From NCBI GenBank assembly GCA_031290205.1, contig JAITNZ010000249.1:1-7113 (forward strand): DNA of 7,113 bases, written 5' to 3'. The DNA is from Spirochaetaceae bacterium (GTDB lineage: Bacteria > Spirochaetota > Spirochaetia > Treponematales > Breznakiellaceae). Positions within the stretch are counted from its first letter, which is position 1, and every line of letters starts with the position of its first letter. Positions 1 through 5,449 of this stretch are shown piece after piece. Made by a program: the position numbers and the translations under genes. The notes beneath the pieces are model-generated. The model was given only the letters and a program-made list of their open reading frames with translations. It was not told the origin of the DNA and searched no databases.

Positions 1-64
1 CACGAACAAATTGCGCATAATTCACCTGATTTCTGCCTTGTTTACCACCATTATTCATATTCAT
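1..64 (-). CDS. possible start of a divergent gene, cut by the left edge
   Basis: Read on the minus strand from an ATG at 64-62, or a second ATG at 58-56, the frame stays open to the window edge for 21 codons. It gives a polar, Asn/Gly-rich N-terminus beginning MNMNNGGKQGRNQVNYAQ. A GGAAG stretch inside the adjacent 57-bp repeat sits a few bases upstream and could act as a ribosome binding site. A run this short can be open by chance and I do not recognise the product. This is a weak candidate. Confidence 0.22.
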   Translation of the reverse strand, partial: MNMNNGGKQGRNQVNYAQFVR

Positions 65-119
65 TTCGTCTTCCGTTCGTGTTGTTCGTGAGGTTCGTGG
101 TTGAATTCGGAACTGCTGG
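63..119. repeat. 57-bp direct repeat, copy 1
   Basis: These 57 bases recur without a mismatch at 614-670. The core is three GTTCGTG heptamers at 75-81, 84-90 and 93-99, one every 9 bp. The window's first seven bases, CACGAAC, are the same heptamer inverted. The copy ends 25 bp before the -35 box of the dksA promoter. It could be a dispersed intergenic repeat or an iteron-like protein binding site; the sequence alone does not decide. Confidence 0.9.
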
Positions 120-144
120 GAGTTGCTGAGTTGCTGAAGGGGTA

Positions 145-173
145 TTGACTCATTTATTCTTTTATGCTACAAT
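145..173 (+). promoter_or_regulatory. sigma70-type promoter of the dksA-like gene
   Basis: A -35 box TTGACT (145-150) and a -10 box TACAAT (168-173) are separated by 17 bp. A TG at 165-166, one base before the -10 box, makes it an extended -10 promoter. Transcription would start near 180, about 24 bases before the ATG at 204. Confidence 0.75.
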
Positions 174-203
174 TCGCAAGATATTTTCTGGAGAATCAAT
201 TTT

Positions 204-563
204 ATGGAAAAAAAGTTTCTTGATAAAGTCGAAAAGACTTTACTCGCGCAGAAAAAGGAAATTATATCCTCGCTTTTATCAGATAAAGCAGAATTTAATG
301 AGATTGCTGACGGGCTCGAGCATTCCAAGGATGCGGTTGATTATGCCAGTGATGATATGGACAGAAATTTGCTGGAAGTGCTGGGATCTACCGAATTAAA
401 ACGGCTGCGAAGCATTGATTCCGCCATTTCGCGGATAAAACAGGGAAAATACGGCAATTGTATCAAATGCGGACAGACCATCCCAAAAAGCCGCCTTGAA
501 GCAATGCCCTCGGCGCTCATGTGTATCGAGTGTAAATCGGCTGAAGAACGAAAAAACCGGTGA
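204..563 (+). CDS. dksA: DksA/TraR family C4 zinc-finger transcription regulator
   Basis: This 119-residue protein belongs to the family that enters the secondary channel of RNA polymerase and, together with ppGpp, changes promoter choice. The C-terminal zinc finger is complete: C86, C89, C107 and C110 in a C-x2-C-x17-C-x2-C arrangement, with the family's typical context around both pairs. Residues 1-80 are charged and helical, as expected for the coiled coil. D43, D46 and A48 form the D-x-x-D-x-A motif that marks the coiled-coil tip in true DksA proteins. It is shorter than the 151-residue E. coli DksA, so TraR/DksA-like is the cautious name. The ATG at 204 follows GGAG (190-193) with 10 bp spacing. 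It has its own promoter and terminator, so it is probably transcribed alone. It is bracketed by two copies of a 57-bp repeat. Confidence 0.93.
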   Translation: MEKKFLDKVEKTLLAQKKEIISSLLSDKAEFNEIADGLEHSKDAVDYASDDMDRNLLEVLGSTELKRLRSIDSAISRIKQGKYGNCIKCGQTIPKSRLEAMPSALMCIECKSAEERKNR

Positions 564-587
564 CACAGCTTGCAACTGAGCTCAACA

Positions 588-617
588 CCTCGCGGCTTGC
601 CGCGGGGATTTTTATTT
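588..617 (+). terminator. Rho-independent terminator after the dksA-like gene
   Basis: Nine bases at 588-596 (CCTCGCGGC) pair with 599-607 (GCCGCGGGG), with one G-T wobble. The innermost C-G pair probably opens to give a 4-base loop. The T-rich tail ATTTTTATTT follows directly at 608-617. The stem starts 24 bp after the stop codon. The end of the T tail overlaps the start of the second 57-bp repeat. Confidence 0.85.
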
Positions 618-670
618 CGTCTTCCGTTCGTGTTGTTCGTGAGGTTCGTGGTTGAATTCGGAACTGCTGG
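614..670. repeat. 57-bp direct repeat, copy 2
   Basis: Identical to 63-119 over 57 bases, in the same orientation, exactly 551 bp away. It carries the same three GTTCGTG heptamers at 626-632, 635-641 and 644-650. Identity breaks off at 671. This copy overlaps the tail of the dksA terminator and precedes the promoter of the next gene, so both copies lie immediately upstream of a plus-strand promoter. Confidence 0.9.
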
Positions 671-687
671 ATGTTCCGGTAGCCCTC

Positions 688-717
688 TTGACAACGGTTT
701 TGGGTGTACTGTAGCAT
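688..717 (+). promoter_or_regulatory. candidate promoter of the small secreted protein gene
   Basis: A perfect -35 box TTGACA (688-693) is followed after 18 bp by TAGCAT (712-717), a fair -10 box. The expected transcription start is near 724, giving a short leader that contains the AGGAG ribosome binding site at 738-742. The -10 match is only moderate. Confidence 0.5.
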
Positions 718-748
718 TTATCAAACTTTCAAACAACAGGAGAAAATT

Positions 749-1147
749 ATGAAAAAAAACCGAAAGAATGTTGTGGGGCTTGCACCGTTGCTAGCCCTCT
801 GCGCAGTCTCGCTACTGTACGCCGACTGCACCACAGAGGAAACCCAGGTTTACAATGTCTATGCAGATTACCCGGAATATACAAATATCTACACTCAAGA
901 GACCATAAACAATATCATCAAAGAATTTTTCAACGATCGCGGCAATGTGGCATTTACCGGCACGGAATCTGCGGCAAGGGCAAGGTTCGACAGTCTCTGC
1001 AATCACCTTCAGGCACCAAGCACTTGGACAGAAACGATTGTCTCTCCAAATTTCAGTTTTTCGGTGGTTTTATCGCAGCCGTCATCAAATCCGGATTCGT
1101 TCCCTGTTATAGCCAAAAAATCGGTGACTATCCCCAGCTATACCTAA
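749..1147 (+). CDS. small secreted protein of unknown function
   Basis: I do not recognise this 132-residue protein. The ATG at 749 is chosen because AGGAG lies 6 bp upstream and because it starts a classic signal peptide: basic MKKNRKN, a hydrophobic core to about residue 24, and a likely signal peptidase I site after LLYA. The Cys at 27 is preceded by Asp, so a lipobox is not convincing. The start of the mature protein is acidic and tyrosine-rich (residues 26-50), followed by a likely helix (51-62) and a Ser/Pro-rich tail. Cys residues at 27 and 84 could form a disulfide. It is predicted to be periplasmic or surface-exposed. It has a candidate promoter of its own and faces the alarmone synthetase gene convergently. 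No clear domain is visible. It could be lineage-specific or a shortened copy of a longer protein. Confidence 0.6.
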   Translation: MKKNRKNVVGLAPLLALCAVSLLYADCTTEETQVYNVYADYPEYTNIYTQETINNIIKEFFNDRGNVAFTGTESAARARFDSLCNHLQAPSTWTETIVSPNFSFSVVLSQPSSNPDSFPVIAKKSVTIPSYT

Positions 1148-1207
1148 AATCGGAAAGCTTTCTCAGGTCAGGGCGCGAACCCTACGCGCACACGCTCCTG
1201 GCGCCCA

Positions 1208-1385
1208 AAAAGCAGCACCAAACCTGCCTAAGCCGTTTAGACCGCGAACGCCCTTCGCAAGGGTATAAAAGCGCCTAAGGCGCCCTAAGGCACTCTAAAA
1301 GCAGCAACAAACCTGCCTAAGCCGTTAGCACCACTAACGCCCTTGTCTTGGGCATAAAAGCGCCTAAGGCGCTTAAGGCGCTAAT
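1208..1385. repeat. 89-bp imperfect tandem repeat, two units, in the convergent intergenic region
   Basis: Unit 1 (1208-1296) and unit 2 (1297-1385) line up at a constant 89-bp offset. By eye, 66 of the first 80 positions match. Shared blocks include CCTGCCTAAGCCGTT and ATAAAAGCGCCTAAGGCGC. Each unit has a central hairpin and a GCGCC-TAA-GGCGC hairpin. Unit 2 runs into the last codons of the alarmone synthetase gene. The rest of 1148-1372 shows only a 10-bp palindrome GAAAGCTTTC (1153-1162); I see no gene there. Confidence 0.8.
1356..1374 (-). terminator. Rho-independent terminator of the alarmone synthetase gene
   Basis: On the minus strand AAGCGCC (1374-1368) pairs with GGCGCTT (1364-1358) across a TTA loop. 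The T run beginning in the stem continues as TTTTAT (1359-1354). The stem overlaps the TAA stop codon (1375-1373). A similar hairpin with a TTTT tail lies one repeat unit downstream at 1267-1283 and may be a backup terminator. Confidence 0.7.
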
Positions 1386-2605
1386 TTATCTAGAAGCAGG
1401 TGTTTGAGTTTTTTTACTGAATCGAAATCACAGTCGAGGGCGATGACTGATTCGCAATCGGCGAGGGCGGCGGGGTAATCGCCTATGTGGTAGTATGCCT
1501 GCGCTCGTCTAAAAAAGCAGTATTTTTGGAAGGAATCTATCGCCAATGAGCGGCTAAAGCTATCTATTGCCCGTGGATAATCTTTTAGGCAGCTATATAC
1601 GACGCCGAGCAGGTAGGCGCAGGTATATGCCGAGGGGTCGATTTTTATCGATTCGCTAAAATCGTCGATAGCCGCCTGATACTTTGAGCGGGAAAAGTTT
1701 GCCATGCCCCGATGTTTATGGATAATCACTTTGATTCGTTTATCGGGGTTAAGGGTGAGTATCCTCGAATAAAACAGCTCGGCCTGCTCAAAATGTCCCT
1801 TATTGTGCGCATAGAGGGCGTTGAGCAGCAGCTCGTCAATTGAACTGGTATCCACCATTCTTTCCTCAGGAATTGGCTCTTCTTCCGCCTCGGCGCCTTC
1901 GAGAAGAAACGAATCTATTGAATTTTCGATTTCTTTATAGAAAGCCGTTCTTCGTTCCGCCAACTGTCCGTTCAACTGCCTCTGATGCACGCGGAATTCT
2001 TGAAATATGGTGTCGGCAAGTGACAGACTTGCGTTTATCGCCGCCAACTTCCGCTTCATTGGTTCTCCGAAGGGGGTAAATTCCGCTTTATAGACAAATT
2101 CATGTTCTACTTCCGCCCAGGCATCCTGTAAAATCGTGCGGATCTGGATTTCCGCTATCTCTCCGCTAAAATCACCGCCGGATGATTTTTTATGTTTTTC
2201 GCCGATACAACGGGGAATTTGCACCAGAATATGATGCGACTCGTAGCCGAATTCCTTAAAGGAATAGCCCGCTCCTTTTTTTTCTATCTCGATTACCTCA
2301 AATTTTTCGTAGAGAATCTGCTCGGTAATGTCGATATCTTCGAGAAAAGGGCAGATAATCCGAATACCTATGGTGTCGGGAATCAGCACTGCTTTCTGTG
2401 AGGGGTTATTCCGTAAGTAGCGTAAATATTTTTTATAAAAACTGTGAAAACTCTTTATTCTGCCCTTGATGGTAAGATGCGAGCTTAACTTTGCTAATTC
2501 CGCTTCGAGGTAGACTTCAATTTCTTTGACTATTCTGGCACGAGACTTTTGGTCGGCTTCGTATTCGTGTTGTAGTACAGCCTTATCGGGGATACTGTTT
2601 TTCAT
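1373..2605 (-). CDS. RelA/SpoT-type nucleotide pyrophosphokinase with C-terminal TPR repeats
   Basis: This 410-residue protein has a RelA/SpoT synthetase domain at about 40-210. Visible motifs are the basic IKGRIKSFHSFYKKY (46-60), D77-x-x-G-x-R82, Y121-E-S-H-H125 and E152-IQIRT followed by W163-A-E-x-E-H168. D77, Y121, H125 and E152 line up with metal- and GTP-binding residues of known (p)ppGpp synthetases. There is no HD hydrolase domain before it and no TGS or ACT domain after it, so it resembles a small alarmone synthetase rather than a long RelA. An acidic linker (235-250) leads to about four TPR repeats (258-405), a protein-binding scaffold. The domain makes ppGpp in most relatives, but related proteins pyrophosphorylate tRNA or make ppApp, so the product is uncertain. 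The ATG at 2605 lies 81 bp after flaA. The start has only a distant GGGAG, which is part of an inverted repeat. Confidence 0.88.
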   Translation of the reverse strand: MKNSIPDKAVLQHEYEADQKSRARIVKEIEVYLEAELAKLSSHLTIKGRIKSFHSFYKKYLRYLRNNPSQKAVLIPDTIGIRIICPFLEDIDITEQILYEKFEVIEIEKKGAGYSFKEFGYESHHILVQIPRCIGEKHKKSSGGDFSGEIAEIQIRTILQDAWAEVEHEFVYKAEFTPFGEPMKRKLAAINASLSLADTIFQEFRVHQRQLNGQLAERRTAFYKEIENSIDSFLLEGAEAEEEPIPEERMVDTSSIDELLLNALYAHNKGHFEQAELFYSRILTLNPDKRIKVIIHKHRGMANFSRSKYQAAIDDFSESIKIDPSAYTCAYLLGVVYSCLKDYPRAIDSFSRSLAIDSFQKYCFFRRAQAYYHIGDYPAALADCESVIALDCDFDSVKKLKHLLLDKLAP

Positions 2606-2616
2606 GGGGGATGATT

Positions 2617-2665
2617 AACTCCCGACCATCGAGCCCCCCGCAGGGCGCCCTTTGAATCGGGAGTT
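2617..2665 (-). promoter_or_regulatory. inverted repeat between flaA and the alarmone synthetase gene
   Basis: AACTCCCGA (2617-2625) and TCGGGAGTT (2657-2665) are perfect 9-bp complements around a 31-bp loop. The loop contains the palindrome AGGGCGCCCT (2642-2651). No T tract follows on the minus strand, so it is a poor terminator. The arm nearer the downstream gene contains GGGAG, 14 bases before the ATG and its only Shine-Dalgarno-like sequence. Folding would hide it, so a translational control element or an RNA-processing site is possible. Confidence 0.45.
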
Positions 2666-2686
2666 TAATTGATGGACGTTTCGTTA

Positions 2687-3769
2687 CTACTGCGCTGCAG
2701 GAGCAGCAGCACCACCGCCGCCTTGCGCCTGTCCGCCGCCTTCGCCAGCTAGAGGATCAGTGAATGCTGTTTCTTGAGCTTCTTTTTGCTTCTCAAGATA
2801 GCGTCCTACCAAATCTCTGCCGAAACCTTTCGCTTCGGTGCTTGCTCTTGAAGCCTCGCGCTCGCTGATAATATCCCATGTGCCTTCATCGTCGATATCG
2901 CGGTTTTCGATATCGAGTTCCGCTTTGTCGTAGATGATGCGGACTTCTTTGAAGTAAGCCACCAAATCACCGTTGACGATCTGGGCGTTTGCCCCATCCC
3001 GCTGGATGACAAATCCGCCAAACCTGATATAGGGGGCATAGGAGGGATAGAGCGGGTACATTCTAATCGAACGATTCCGCACATCTTGGATGTATTGGGG
3101 ATTGTTCCATGTAAGCTGCGCCCAGCCATCATAGTTTAGGCTGCCCATGCTGATACTTTTTTCCTGTCCCAAGCCGTCAATGACGATAAGAGACAGCGTA
3201 CAGGGGAAATTCAGCCCGTAAACTTGAACGGCAAAGGACTTGATGGCGCCGACATTCTTCACAACGCCGTAGCCATCTTCAAAACGGGATTTTCCGGTAT
3301 TAAAGTTAGGCTTTTCCGCCGGCGCCGCCAAGGTGCCGTCATCATTCGGCACAGCAAAATCGTAAGCGGGAATATCGAACGGCGGGGCAATTTTTGCCCA
3401 TGCGTTGTAACTCGCCACAGGGAAATGAATCCTTGCGCCCAGCACATTGGTAAACTGCTTGGAAGTAGTTACCTTTGTATAGCTGAGGTTGTCGTTGACA
3501 ACCGACTGAGACGACTGGGCGAGCCTGACGTTCCAATTCGGGATGGCAAGCGATGTTTTCATGGCTGCCTTCTGCTCGTTGGTGTAGGTGGTCCCCGCGC
3601 CGCCGCTGAAATCCATCAGGGTTTGCTTGTTCTGAGGAAGAACGCCCTGATCCTCCTGACCTTCCAAGATGTCCGGTACAAGTTTCGTGAAGTCGACTAA
3701 GACCGACTCATCGGCAAATACGATGCTTGCCGCAAACATAACACTGACAAATACTAAAATCCGTTTCAT
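2687..3769 (-). CDS. flaA: FlaA, periplasmic flagellar filament outer-layer (sheath) protein
   Basis: FlaA forms the outer layer around the FlaB core of the spirochaetal periplasmic flagellum and affects filament stiffness and cell motility. The 360-residue product follows the treponemal FlaA1 pattern: a Sec signal peptide (1-19, cut after VFA, giving a mature DES start), a Y-T-N-E-Q-K-A segment near residue 62, the conserved GKSRFEDGYGVVKNVG block at about 159-174, a W-N-N-P-x-Y-I stretch near 224, and the YFKEVRIIYDKAELD block at about 273-287. It is about ten residues longer than T. pallidum FlaA1, mainly because of a Gly/Ala/Gln-rich tail (344-360). The ATG at 3769 has AGGAG (3776-3780) 6 bp upstream and the signal peptide starts there. 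A strong sigma70-type promoter directly upstream allows transcription independent of the amidase genes. This fits the general picture that FlaA is expressed apart from the sigma28-controlled FlaB genes. Confidence 0.96.
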   Translation of the reverse strand: MKRILVFVSVMFAASIVFADESVLVDFTKLVPDILEGQEDQGVLPQNKQTLMDFSGGAGTTYTNEQKAAMKTSLAIPNWNVRLAQSSQSVVNDNLSYTKVTTSKQFTNVLGARIHFPVASYNAWAKIAPPFDIPAYDFAVPNDDGTLAAPAEKPNFNTGKSRFEDGYGVVKNVGAIKSFAVQVYGLNFPCTLSLIVIDGLGQEKSISMGSLNYDGWAQLTWNNPQYIQDVRNRSIRMYPLYPSYAPYIRFGGFVIQRDGANAQIVNGDLVAYFKEVRIIYDKAELDIENRDIDDEGTWDIISEREASRASTEAKGFGRDLVGRYLEKQKEAQETAFTDPLAGEGGGQAQGGGGAAAPAAQ

Positions 3770-3819
3770 TTATGGCTCCTTTCCATTAGTGCTAAAATTA
3801 TAATAAAGCAATATGATTT

Positions 3820-3847
3820 ATTATACTACAAAATTAAATTATGTCAA
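3820..3847 (-). promoter_or_regulatory. near-perfect sigma70-type promoter of flaA
   Basis: On the minus strand, TTGACA (3847-3842) and TATAAT (3825-3820) are both perfect consensus boxes, separated by 16 bp of very AT-rich DNA. Transcription would start near 3813, giving a leader of about 44 bases with an AGGAG site. The -35 box begins on the base right after the stop codon of the upstream GerMN-like frame (3850-3848). No sigma28-type flagellar promoter was seen here. Confidence 0.85.
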
Positions 3848-4356
3848 CTACCTATTTTCGTTGACCTCTACGCCCGCAATAAAAAAGCGGACTTGCTGAA
3901 CAAAAGAGAAATTCCGCCGGATATCACGGCGAACACTCTCTAAATACGTGCGCACATTCCATTCAGCAGAATAATCCGGTCCGGGCGGCAATGCCGCCTC
4001 TACTGAAAACCCTCTAAGCGCTGCGCCGTCACGGTAAAAAAAGTTTCCAGCCTCGTTTCCCTGTCTAGGAGCGATGCGGCGCCCGGATAAACCGGAACAA
4101 GCATAACTTCTTCAACAAAAGAACGGACATTCTCTTCTTTGTCCCGTTTCCGCGCTATAAAGCGTTCTTCAATCAGCATATCCCCGCTTTCCCGCGAATA
4201 AAACATGATTGTCCGCCGGGAAAGATTCGATATGTTAAAGTCCCCTATAGCAATTATCGACAGAATCCCCGCACAAATTAGACAAAAAAGAGGGGTTTTT
4301 ACAAAAAAAAGCGCTTCTACCACCTTATACACGGCAATTTTGCTCTTGTAAAACAC
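3848..4356 (-). CDS. GerMN-domain-like membrane protein, frame interrupted by a -1 shift
   Basis: In the first frame a GTG at 4356 opens 118 codons ending at TAG (4002-4000). The protein has an N-terminal membrane segment (about 16-38) and then a domain starting RTIMFYSRESGDMLIEERF, which looks like the start of a GerMN domain. The rest of the domain is in the -1 frame, open to TAG at 3850-3848. After the T7 run at 4042-4036 the product would read ...LETFFYRDGAALRGFSVEAA..., then YLESVRRDIRRNFSFV and VRFFIAGVEV, which is good GerMN-like C-terminal character. The joined product would be 169 residues. The break may be a mutation, a homopolymer sequencing error, slippage on T7, or frameshifting at a second site (see findings). 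The gene starts 22 bp after the amidase stop and is probably co-transcribed with it. A membrane-anchored envelope role is likely. The GerMN assignment is by eye. Confidence 0.65.
3984..4012 (-). promoter_or_regulatory. candidate -1 frameshift signal: slippery heptamer, spacer and hairpin
   Basis: On the minus strand the heptamer G GGT TTT (4012-4006) is in the correct phase of the zero frame for tandem -1 slippage (X XXY YYZ). A 7-base spacer CAGTAGA (4005-3999), which contains most of the zero-frame stop TAG, separates it from a perfect hairpin GGCGGC-ATT-GCCGCC (3998-3984). The -1 frame after it is open for another 50 codons with domain-like sequence. Whether it is used is unknown. Confidence 0.4.
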
Positions 4357-4378
4357 GCCTTTTTTTGATCCCCGAGAT

Positions 4379-5449
4379 TCATTGGAATGCTATGAATCCT
4401 CCCGAGCGTTCAAAATTATTTACAAAATCCATGATTCCATTATATATCGAATTGGAAAATTTTTGCAAGCCCCTCTCGCTGAGCATCAAAACGGCATCCT
4501 CCGGATTGGTCACAAAACCTAATTCAACCAGCACCGACGGCATACGAGCCTTGCGGACGACAAACCACTGCTCTGCCTTCAGCCCGCGTGAGGGCAGCTC
4601 TTTGCCGAAACTTTCGGAAAAACGCCGCGCTATCGAACGTGCCATCTCGACGCTCTCGCGGTCGTATTCTTCAGCAAGCATATCGTTGAGTATCGGGATA
4701 ATTTCCTTTTGGTCGCTGAATTTCGCCTTATCGATGACTTCCCGTTTGTGTTCGGGGTCGAGATACCAGACCTCGAAGCCTCGTGCGCTCTTGTTGAAAC
4801 TGGCGTTGGCGTGAATCGATATATAGATGACCGCCTCGTTCGCCTTGAGCGGGAGGGCGTGCGCTTTGGCAACGCGCTCGCCCAGTTCGAGGTAGCTATC
4901 GCCCGTCCGCGTAATCAAAATCCGTTTGTCGGGGAAGCCCGCCTTCAGCTTTTCGTATAAATCGAGCGAAACGGCAAGGTTTATCTCTTTTTCGACCGCC
5001 ATTACCTTCCGCCCGTTGATGATATGTTCGCCGGACGCGCCGTTATCCTTGCCGCCGTGCCCCGGATCGACGACAATCGCCGCAATCCGAAAGCGCGTCG
5101 CATCCTCCTGCCGCGCTTTGTCAAGATTTTTTTTAAGCGCCGCGACAAATTCTTCGGGAAAGTAAAGGTTCCCATCCGCGTTAAACGGCACGGGCAGCGA
5201 GAGAATTTCGCGGTTGTCAAGGAGCACTATATCGCGTGCGCCCTGTGTGCCGACGGAAAAACTAATCGTCCGCCCGTTCTGTTCGAGCACGCCCGATTGA
5301 AAAAAGCTATCCCAGTAGAGCACGGCGTTAAGCGCCGCAATCGTTTCGGAAAGGCTGAGTATTTTGCCGCCCGTCCCCTCCTCGGCGCCGGACAGCGAAA
5401 CCAGCCTGAGGACAAAAAATATGCTGATGAGGATTATTCCGCGCCGAAT
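4379..5449 (-). CDS. secreted N-acetylmuramoyl-L-alanine amidase (Amidase_3), ATT start
   Basis: This enzyme cuts the bond between MurNAc and the stem peptide in peptidoglycan. From ATT at 5449 the product has 356 residues. A signal peptide (about 1-22, MRRGIILISIFFVLRL, cut near SGA) is followed by a 90-residue N-terminal region resembling the copper-amine-oxidase N-terminal-like fold (inference) and then the Amidase_3 domain at about 123-345. All zinc and catalytic residues are present: H131 in VVDPGHGG, E153 in EKEINL, H213 in SIHANA and E309 in VELGFVTN. The only common start codon in frame, GTG at 5323, would remove the signal peptide and has no ribosome binding site. ATT at 5449 has GAGGG (5463-5459) 9 bp upstream. 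No ATG, GTG or TTG occurs between the preceding in-frame stop (5590-5588) and 5323. It overlaps the ATP-grasp gene by 16 bp, implying translational coupling. It probably acts in periplasmic cell-wall remodelling, cell separation or flagellar passage. Confidence 0.9.
   Translation of the reverse strand: MRRGIILISIFFVLRLVSLSGAEEGTGGKILSLSETIAALNAVLYWDSFFQSGVLEQNGRTISFSVGTQGARDIVLLDNREILSLPVPFNADGNLYFPEEFVAALKKNLDKARQEDATRFRIAAIVVDPGHGGKDNGASGEHIINGRKVMAVEKEINLAVSLDLYEKLKAGFPDKRILITRTGDSYLELGERVAKAHALPLKANEAVIYISIHANASFNKSARGFEVWYLDPEHKREVIDKAKFSDQKEIIPILNDMLAEEYDRESVEMARSIARRFSESFGKELPSRGLKAEQWFVVRKARMPSVLVELGFVTNPEDAVLMLSERGLQKFSNSIYNGIMDFVNNFERSGGFIAFQ

Noticed and set aside
145..399. An 84-codon frame overlapping the start of the dksA-like gene.
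   Set aside because: It begins inside the promoter and runs in a different frame from the clear zinc-finger protein, with no ribosome binding site or recognisable product.
63..670. A possible CRISPR array from the repeated GTTCGTG elements.
   Set aside because: There are only two 57-bp copies 551 bp apart with a real gene between them, and the internal heptamers are spaced 9 bp apart, far too close for spacers.
341..736. Minus-strand frames across dksA and its downstream repeat.
   Set aside because: They read through the terminator hairpin and the 57-bp repeat and look like shadows of the dksA coding strand.
1160..1206. A tRNA-like look to the GC-rich stretch with GCGCGAACCCTACGCGC.
   Set aside because: No cloverleaf can be built on either strand; acceptor and anticodon stems are missing.
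3224..3700. A 158-codon plus-strand frame opposite flaA.
   Set aside because: It is antisense to a confidently identified gene and has no start signal or domain.
5323..5323. GTG at 5323 as the amidase start.
   Set aside because: It has no Shine-Dalgarno sequence and would delete a clear signal peptide from an enzyme that must act outside the cytoplasm.
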